From contig NC_083569.1 in the NCBI RefSeq assembly GCF_027579695.1, positions 76,867,149-76,931,148 of the forward strand: a DNA stretch of 64,000 nucleotides, given 5' to 3'. Each line of letters starts with the position of its first letter. Positions within the stretch are counted from its first letter, which is position 1. A program made the translations under genes and the position numbers. The notes under the pieces were generated by a model that was not told the DNA's origin, did no database searches, and saw only the letters and a list, made by a program, of their open reading frames with translations. Positions 56,505 to 64,000 of this stretch are shown piece by piece. Source of the DNA: Neoarius graeffei (taxonomy: Eukaryota; Chordata; Actinopteri; Siluriformes; Ariidae).

Positions 56505-57979
56505 GCGATAAATTAGCTCAAAATGGAGGATCGGAGTTGCAGTCAGCTCTGCGTTTTAGTATAGCGGAAATGGCGATGAGAGAGACTTCCTGTGGTGACG
56601 TCACAGATGTCAAGGTCATTCACTCAGACCGCTACCTATATGAATCATTTTAATCATAAAAGTTACTATATTAGATTTATTGTTAATGCTTAACTATTCC
56701 TGTGCCATTCTTGAGGTCTCAAGGCGTTTATAAACAAAGTGAGGCCATGGTTCTGCGTTTAGGCTTTAAATTTGCCGACTTTTAAATAAGGGCCTAGATA
56801 TAGTGCAGAATCTTGACTATTAAATATTTACGATACTGAACGTTTACTTTCTTGGTTTTGAAAGTTTCAAAATTTTAAAATTTCAATTTTAAAAATAATT
56901 AAATCTTTTGGACCCCACTGTATAGGTCATGAATGTACACAAAATAGCCTGTAAGTGAGGAGAAAAATCAATATATTGTAGTTAAGTTGTGCCTTAAGTA
57001 TTTACCCCCCTGCTGTCTAACCTCTAAATTAGTTCGGGTGCAATCCATTGTCATCAGAAGTCACGTCATTGATGAATGGAGTTCACTTGTGTGCAAATAA
57101 AGTGTCATGCATTTTCAGTACTGTATAAGGAGACCTGTTCCTAGAAGACCAGAGTTTGTTAGAGAACATACCGAAACAACACCATCATGAAGATCAAGGA
57201 ACTATTGTAAAACAACTTTAGGATAAAGTTGTGCAAAAGTATTAATCAGTGTTACTCACTGTTACTATTGGAGCTGGGACTTGAACTCAGCCGAACCTTA
57301 GCCAGACACCAAAAAGCAACAGGGCAAAGGATTTTGTAAGGGATTAGCAGCAGGCTGCCAGGTCGCTCCGTTGCGTGTGGTTGTTGATGTTGATTTGAAA
57401 GGTAACTAAGTAAATTACAGAGGGAAGTGAATACTTAAGTCTGATTGAAAAATAATGTAGCGAGCGTGCAGCGTGGAAGAAGAGTCTGGAGACAGAAATC
57501 TTAGTTTCTCGGTCGTTAGCCTGTGCTACTCGCGCTCAATAGCACTGGCTTTACTGCTTTAACATTCGTTAACACTACTGATGAACGACTTGCGGTTAAG
57601 CTCATGTTGGCCTTCGAGAAGGCCGAGGGCGATGCATTTTTGGTCCCTCCCACTATAAATCAAAATCTGATTGCCACGGCCTTCTGTCCCGGCAGTGAAG
57701 TCCTAACCAATGAGTGAGCAGCTCTAAACTCTTCTCAGCCTCGAGACGACAAACAAACAAATCTCATTGGGTAACTGTTTTAATGTTTTCAAGGCAGTAG
57801 CCCTTTCATTTCTGAAGCAAATTTGATAGAAAATGAGGCTGAATTAGAAGAGAATAATTATAATGAAATTATGAAAGAAATTAAATATAACATTTGAAAT
57901 GCTGAAATGTTTGGGTTTTCTCTGAAGGCCTAGAAGGCCCTGACGGTTCCCATCTGGTCTTTGGTTATTAGAATATATA
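56505..57979. other. Unassigned, with a decayed Tc1-like 5' region
   Basis: 56985-57240 (TAAGTATTTACCCCCCTGC ... GTATAAGGAGACCTG ... ACACCATCATGAAGATCAAG) resembles the leader of another Tc1-like family just before its transposase. No transposase follows. A TGAATACTTAAGTC sequence at 57428 may be the other end. Confidence 0.4.
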
Positions 57980-59011
57980 CAGGGCTCGAAATTCGCGGTG
58001 GTCCGGTCGCCCGAGGCGACTTAATTTGTCATTTGGTGGGTAATTCCTGTCACTAGGCAGCCCGGCTGGCTAGTTGAAAATAAAAAATATATATGAAGTG
58101 AAGATTCAGACTAGGGCTGTGCGATATATCGAATATACTCGATATATCTCCGAAAATTCTGTGTGAGATACATAAAATTATTATATCGTAACTATCGAGT
58201 ATTTTCTGGTCATCTGCCGACTTGCGTTTGTTTCGTGTTTGTTGCGTTTGTTTAAAACCTTTTCCGGTGGTTTTCTCCCTGTCCCTCAGGCAGTAACGTG
58301 AGAGGCTGCCTAAGGGTAAAGAAAACAATAATGTCACGCACTCGCCAACCAATCCCGGGCGACATCTCGGTGCTGAAAGGAACTTGCGGGAAGATTTTCT
58401 AGTTTCGGTTTACAGCGCTGACTCAGTTCGTGCAATCGCTGGTGTTGTATAGGCTACCGTGCAAGCTCTGTCGATTTCAGCCACAAATTAAAAATGGAAG
58501 CGGACGAATTGGTTCCTAAAAGAACTAGTAAGGGGTCAGTCATCTGGCGTTTTTTTTTTGGATATTGCGAGGAGGACGTGGAACAGCAAATGCCAATTTG
58601 TAAAGTGTGCAAAAAAAAAAAAAAACCTGTCATCACGAAAGGCAGCAGCACTACAAAGCATGTTGGACATATTTTGGGTGCAATAGTCATGATCGTCAGT
58701 ATATTTGTTTTTAATACGCGTATACCAAGTTGCCAAGTTTTCCAATATATTATTATTTGTTGATATTATATTATGGTGCTCTGTGTTGTTCTCATTTATA
58801 TATTTAAAAACAGTATCAAAATACTCGGGTCTTGAAATAAATGCACATTAGTCATGAACAATGGTAACTACTCTCTTTTGTGTTATTTTTGACAGAAGTA
58901 AAATTCATACATGAACAAATTTTGGCGAGTTGATTTTCTGTTTTGCAAGTTACTTTGGAAGGTAACTAGTCCGGCTGGCTGGTGAAAAAAATATATGAAT
59001 TTTGAGCCCTG
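57980..59011 (+). mobile_element. hAT-like family alpha, copy 3
   Basis: Ends CAGGGCTCGAAATTCGCGG and GAATTTTGAGCCCTG. Shares its 3' third with copies 1 and 2 (GCATGTTGGACATATTTTGG onward), but has a different 5' exon: a BED-type zinc-finger frame (58494-58640). No clean 8-bp duplication (AATATATA left, ATAGATGT right). Confidence 0.7.
58494..58640 (+). pseudogene. BED-type zinc-finger exon fragment
   Basis: MEADELVPKRTSKGSVIWRF then GYCEEDVEQQMPICKVCKKK and GSSTTKH. The Trp/Phe, Cys-x2-Cys and SSTT features match BED fingers at the start of hAT transposases. It is cut where it joins the family's shared 3' sequence (AAGCATGTTGG), so the His pair of the finger is out of context; this is an internal-deletion derivative. 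Confidence 0.6.
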
Positions 59012-59074
59012 ATAGATGTACATTTTTAAATTCCTCTGGTGCTTGTTATGAATTTGTGCACGATATTGTTGCTG

Positions 59075-60150
59075 CATCGACTCATTTTTATCCCCCACTG
59101 GCCAAAAGGCCTGAAGCGGGATTATGTCGTGGCGATGTCCGTCTGTCCCAGGAAGAGTACTCACCTTCTGAAATCAACTCCTCTCACAATTTTTGGAGGG
59201 ATTTCACGAAACTTGGCAGGACTCTGTGTCAATAATATGCATATTGTAACTTCGTTAAATTTTACCAGAGTCACAGCCCTCGATTAGCAAAATTACAATT
59301 TGACAATTTCATGAGTGTTTTTTCCTTCTGAAATCAACTCCTCTCACAATTTCTGGAGGAATTTTCAGAAAACTTGACGAGGCATTGTTGCATGTCGGTA
59401 TTACGCATATTGTAATTTCGTTAAATTCGGTCGCGTTTTCCCAGAGTTGTGGTCCTTTGATTAACAACCTTGTACTTTCACAATTTCATGAAGGTGCGCT
59501 TGCCTTCTGACATCAACTCCTCTCACAATTTTTGGACGAATATCTCGAAGCTTGGTAAAAGGCCTTGTTATATGACAGTAATACGCATATTGAGATTTAA
59601 TTTCGTGTGTGAAAATTTGACCAGAGTTTTGACCCTTGATGAAATAACTTGTACTTTGACGATTTCATGAGGGTGTACGTTCTTCTGAAATCAACTCCTT
59701 TCACAGTTTGTGGAGGAATTTCACCAAACTTGGCAGAAGGCTTTGTTATATGACAGTTATACGCATATTGAAATTTTCGTTTAATTTGGGCAAATTTTAC
59801 CAGAGTTATGCCCTTGATTATTCACAAACTTTGGCAATTTCATCAAGGTGTGCTTGCTTTCTGAAATCAACTTCCCTCACAATTTTTGGAGGAATTTCAT
59901 GTAATTTGGCAAAAAAAAAATTTTTTTTTTAATTCCCCGCTGGCCAAAAGGCCCAAAGGGGGATTGTACCATGGCAATGTCCACCCGTCTGTTTGTCTGT
60001 CCCGGGAAGGGTCCTCACCCTCTGAAATCAACACCTCTCTCTCTCAATTTTTGGAGGAATTTCACGAAACTTGGCAGGATTCTTTGTCATATGTCGGGAA
60101 TACGCTTATTGCAGTTTCGTTCAATTCAGTTGCATTTTACCAGAGTGATG
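59075..60150. repeat. Tandem array of six ~160-179-bp units
   Basis: The anchor AAATCAACTC (or ACATCAACTC) occurs at 59171, 59331, 59510, 59688, 59864 and 60025. Units also share CACAATTTTTGGAGGAATTT, CGAAACTTGGCAG, ATACGCATATTG and TTTTACCAGAGT. The array opens at 59083 with TTTTTATCCCCCACTGGCCA and has a second such block at 59934. No coding sequence. Confidence 0.85.
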
Positions 60151-61934
60151 ACAGATCCCCCGCTGGCAGCTATTGTGCTCTCAGAGCATTCTTGTTATAA
60201 CTCTTTAAATTTCCTTAAACTCAACCAGTGTGTGGGATGACAGCATATTGGGGAGTCTTTTTGATTGTCTCATGTGGTTTGGAGAGATTGATGCATTTAT
60301 ACTTGAGTAACATCTGGCAAAAGTTTGTGTCTGACCACATCATCACATGGTGCATTTTGGTCTGGGTTGCATTTCCACATGCGTTTCTATGTGAATTGCT
60401 GAGTCTTGTCCTGATCATCAAAATGTATGAAACAACTAGGTGGACTTGTGGTCTTTGTGTCCCTAGTTTGCTAAAGACAAAACTTTGTAAGATCAAATAA
60501 AATCACATCACACTTGTCAGCGTCAAAAGTGTGGGTTGAGATTGGCCATATAACATGCGTTTGTTTGTAACATATGTTAATTTATAGCATGTGTTTGTTT
60601 GCTGGTGAAATCTTATTCAATATGTTTACTTGAAAGCATGGAAATAGTGGTGTAAAATATATAGTATGATCACTGGAAGAAAGCAGTCAGTGGGCTTTTT
60701 CATCATTTTAACCCTTAAAGCTTGACGGCCTTTCGATTTCATAAAATCGGTGAAATTTAATTCCCTCTGAAATTTGGTTGTTGTGATATATGTTTATTTC
60801 TGTAATATCTCAAAATATCAGACCATTCTGTGGCTGGGAAGTTATTTAATTTGAGGAGATTCCCGACCAAATAATGTGCATGAAATCGCTCGCTTCACGC
60901 AGTCAAGCAGACAGAGGAAGTCCGTATGTGTGCGCACAGGTTTACCTTTGACCGTGTACTGACAGTTCCATCATTCTGTCGCTAAACGAACAGCTGATCA
61001 CACCGAGGTGCTCGCTGACCGCCGATATTTATTAGTTTGGTCCTGCGTTTCCTTTCCTTCGCAACATAGCGTCTTTTCGTTTTGCTTTCCGTTACTGTAG
61101 TCGGTCTTTCATGTTTCATTCGCACACTCGCGTCCTCCATTTTTCTCTCGTTTTAAATTTATATCCCACAATGCCTTGCGCGAACAGGGAAAGCCCACCA
61201 CGTCATGCATGACGTAGTATCTTGTATTGCGTCATGGTGAAGCAGGAAAAAATAGCGGGGAATTTAGGACCATGTGGCTATTAATTCATTAATTGTTCTA
61301 TTTTTAAAAACAAATAAAATTGGAAGTCTGTGATTCGAATTGAGTAGTTTTTGGTCCACTAAACAAAAATAATTGGGTGTCGGGGAAAATTCTTTTTATG
61401 ACCTACACTTGAAAAATCAGAAAGGACGTCTTGCTTTAAATGCATGGCTGTTTCTCAGAGGTTTGTCCACACCTCGGGTAATCATGAAACAAGCAACTTT
61501 CTTCCGCAAACTTTTGCAAACTTTCAAAAACATTTTACTGACAATAAATGCATAAAAATGTCATTTTGTTCTAGTATACAAATTATTAAGCCATTTTCAC
61601 TCTGATTGAAGGATTATTCTTGTTTGTTTTTTCAGCTGAGGGACACTATGTTTAACATTTTTCATGTTTTGATGAAGAATGCAATTATTTTAACATTGAA
61701 ACCATAACGATGTCCAGCTTTTTCCAGATCCAGCTAATCTGTGAGGTTGAAAGATGTAAAATATGATTAATTTAAAAAAAAAAAAACCTTTCTAATTCAG
61801 AATGTAAATGGCTGTTTGGGATTTGCTTGTAGATGATGCTGGAGGGTGTGCATCAATTTATTCCTGTCATCCTGTTTACCTGATCAGTACATCTCTTTGT
61901 CTTCAACTGTCTCTTCCTGTCTTCCACATCTTAG
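60151..61934. other. End of intron 10, unassigned
   Basis: AT-rich. ACCCTTAAAGCTTGACGGCC (60711) resembles an end of a dispersed fish repeat, but I could not find a partner. No gene. Confidence 0.35.
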
Positions 61935-62098
61935 CGAGTCTCCTCTCTGTACCCCGGCGATAACGACCGTTTGAGGCGCATGTCTCTGATTGAAGAAGGC
62001 GGAATGAAGAAGATCAACATGGCTCATCTGTGCATCGTTGGCTCTCATGCTGTAAACGGCGTGGCTCGAATCCACTCAGAAATCATCAAGAACACGGT
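61935..62098 (+). CDS. pygl: pygl coding exon 11 (last in window)
   Basis: Residues 414-467 plus two bases of the next codon: [61 protein letters not shown] acceptor; the donor GTAAGAG is placed after ACGGT so that the partial codon (GT) would complete Val before the expected Phe-Lys-Asp. An alternative donor two bases upstream (GTGTAA) would shift the frame. The enzyme's C-terminal half, with the PLP lysine, lies outside the window. Confidence 0.93.
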
Positions 62099-62220
62099 GT
62101 AAGAGTCAAACATGACATGCAGGATCAGATTTAGCAGCTGTACATGTGCTGAGACGCTTTTCTGGAGGAAATGACTTGCGAGGGATAACGCAGAAATGTG
62201 ACGTCCTGATCACCAGTGTT

Positions 62221-62710
62221 TAAAGTGCATATCACGGGTAAATTCAGGAGCAAGATCAATGTAATTCTCCTGTTTTATATTAAACTTTGGTCAAATATCT
62301 GTCACATTTTGTGCAAATTTTTTTACCTTGCGCAATACCAGAAAAATTCAGTTGAAATCGAGCCATTTGAGGCGAATTGGTCCGCCTCTGAAAAAACTTG
62401 GCATTTGGATTTCCCGGCAAACATTGATTTTCGTGACGTCGCGTGCGGGACGCCTCCCTCTGAATCCTACGTCAGCGCTGGTTTGTTTATGAGAAAACGA
62501 CCTGGTGGTTTTCTGCAAATTTCTTCAACGTTATCGCGTAATTATTAAAATGGTTAACAGATGTATCGTAGGAGGGTGTAGCAACACCAATCTTGATGGG
62601 ATTAGTACTCATCGTTTCCAAAAAGACCGGACAATGAGAGAGAAATGGGAGCGCTTGGTCTACACAGGCTGTGCACTGAAACCGTGCAAAGCTCGCGCCC
62701 ACAGGTGACG
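62221..62710 (+). mobile_element. THAP-exon mini-element, copy 3, interrupted
   Basis: Left end AAAGTGCATATCACGGG; same layout as copies 1 and 2. The THAP half-exon (62550-62708) is open to CCCACAG|GTGACG. A hAT element then splits it exactly at this donor (62711). The right end would lie beyond the window. Confidence 0.65.
62550..62708 (+). CDS. Partial THAP exon (mini-element copy 3)
   Basis: MVNRCIVGGCSNTNLDGIST, HRFQKD, EKWERLVYTG. HRFQKD replaces HRFPKD. Cys-x4-Cys present, Cys-x2-His half absent. Confidence 0.6.
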   Translation: MVNRCIVGGCSNTNLDGISTHRFQKDRTMREKWERLVYTGCALKPCKARAHR

Positions 62711-63993
62711 CAGGGCTCGAAATTAACTTTTTTTCTTTGTGTCCCCCAGTGGTCCCGAATTCTGTGTTGTATTGTCCCGAATGGAAGCAATAGTGTCCCC
62801 ATTTTTTTCCTCTCTGAAATAACCAGTGGTTAATATTATCATATGAAGTTACTATTATATTTGTAACTATACGATTTTGAACCCTTTATATCATTTTTAC
62901 AATAAGTCACAAGACACAAGCGACACGTGTCCTATACATCATCTACTTCAAAATTACAGTTATTGCATTTTCAGTTTATTAAACTTTGGCGATCTCACTG
63001 TATGAATAGATACCCGTTTATTTAAAGGGGCCATCTAGCTCATTCAGAAAACTCCCTACATCTGCAGTACACTTTAGCTGAAAATAAGACCCCTTTTATG
63101 TTCATTTCATTTACTTATACCTTGAATATCTGTTGGCATTTATAAGGCCAACTTATAATTTTCACCATTACCGTTATCCATTTTTATGGACTTTCCGTTA
63201 TCCATTTTTATGAACTTTCCGTTATCCATTACCATTATCCATTTTTATGAACTTTCCGTTATCCATTTTTATGAACTTTCCGTTATCCATTTTATGAACT
63301 TTCGCTGCCGAAACATGGGTGAAAATGTTAGCAACATCAGCATAGTGGCAGGTCCGAGCCTAGTTGTGCTGCTGACTGACTAAACTTTCTGAACTAGAAA
63401 GACACCAAGAAAACTCACTTATTCTGTTGAACGGTATCTTCCGTCAATATCATCCACATCATTCCTGTTGTATTTTATAACGTGTCTAACAGTGTTCATT
63501 AAGTTCATTCAGTTGCTAGCGTTGCCTGCAGACCAGGCGAGGACACTTTGGATCCTGAAGGTCCCGGAGACGTTATGTCTGGGCTTTCAGTTTCTTCCCC
63601 GCGGTCGGTCCGCTTCAACCACTTAAGCATTTTTGTTCTGGCAAGAGTCGGCGCAGCGTGTGCGGTAGCAATTCCATTCCAAGTCCATATAATGCGGACT
63701 CCGGCCGAAGATTCTAGAACAGAATGCGCTGCTCTGTAGCCTACGGATGCAGGTGCATCGAAAGTGTAGCTACTATGTATTTTTCGCTGTTAACGTTTTA
63801 AAATTAAAATTGACAAATTAGGTGAATGTCTACGTATGTGTTACGGCTTTGTAAATAATATTAATGTAGAACTTTTTTTCTAGATCTATTTTTTTCCATT
63901 GTCCCGGGATTGTCCCAGATATGATAATTTTGTGTCCCGATGACATTTTTTATGGTCCCCGGGACGTCGGGACACCGTTAGTTTCGAGCGCTG
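62711..63993 (+). mobile_element. hAT-like family beta, copy B
   Basis: Ends CAGGGCTCGAAATTAAC and GTTAGTTTCGAGCGCTG. Left target duplication AGGTGACG (62703-62710). The right side shows AGGTGAC (63994-64000), then the window ends. It matches copy A (25328-27747) in reverse, less ~1.2 kb removed at GTCTCCGG. A ~24-bp unit (CCGTTATCCATTTTTATG...) is repeated about five times (63166-63305). Confidence 0.9.
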
Positions 63994-64000
63994 AGGTGAC

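Noticed and set aside
59075-60150. CRISPR-like array
   Set aside because: Units are long, diverged and without spacer/repeat alternation; the genome is that of a vertebrate.

Overview
The window is from a ray-finned fish (teleost) nuclear genome. The only host gene I can recognise is the 5' half of a glycogen phosphorylase gene on the + strand. It is most likely the liver form, pygl. Eleven exons lie between 5705 and 62098 and code for about 467 residues of an expected ~845. All joins have GT-AG borders and stay in frame, and residue numbering agrees with the mammalian enzyme without gaps (Ser14 phosphorylation site, AMP-site residues 42-45, 71-75 and 309-310, 280s loop, His377). Exons 12 onward lie beyond the right edge. 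The species cannot be named from the sequence.

Most of the remaining ~62 kb is transposon sequence in the introns. Intron 1 (5948-31158, 25.2 kb) holds two copies, A and B, of an unassigned DNA transposon with GGGTCYGTCTCAG ends. Copy A (6121-16446) has been split by a composite insert with a four-unit array (6241-8757), by a 5'-truncated non-LTR retrotransposon ending in a snap-back hairpin, and by an almost complete DIRS-type tyrosine-recombinase retrotransposon (9860-15460). Copy B (22159-24060) lacks those inserts but has its own SINE. Intron 1 also has a Tc1-like element, THAP-exon mini-elements, two hAT-like families and a foldback element. Intron 2 is nearly all one Tc1 copy with a nested SINE. 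Intron 5 (9.1 kb) has a second THAP mini-element, an AGTATACTT-rich element with nested hAT and LINE pieces, and a third Tc1 copy with an internal duplication. Intron 8 has a three-level nest (LINE, then a Tc1-type MITE, then a hAT MITE). Intron 10 (12.2 kb) has a palindromic MITE pair, another Tc1 family, an LTR fragment, a THAP-domain remnant, a third hAT copy and a tandem array of six ~160-179 bp units. Intron 11 starts with a third THAP mini-element interrupted by a hAT element whose right target duplication runs off the window edge.

Upstream of exon 1 (1-5700) are AT-rich unassigned sequence, tRNA-derived SINEs and one Tc1 copy disrupted by a SINE.

The genes do not form an operon or pathway: one conserved metabolic gene sits in a dense, layered set of mobile elements. 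Several families are present in two or three copies, so the window supplies its own empty sites. These show the order of insertions, the DIRS insertion junction and an internal-deletion event inside a hAT family. The most unusual items are the DIRS element with a readable internal complementary region and empty site, three mini-elements that each keep a 5' THAP half-domain exon and splice donor, and a hAT family carrying a captured LTR fragment.
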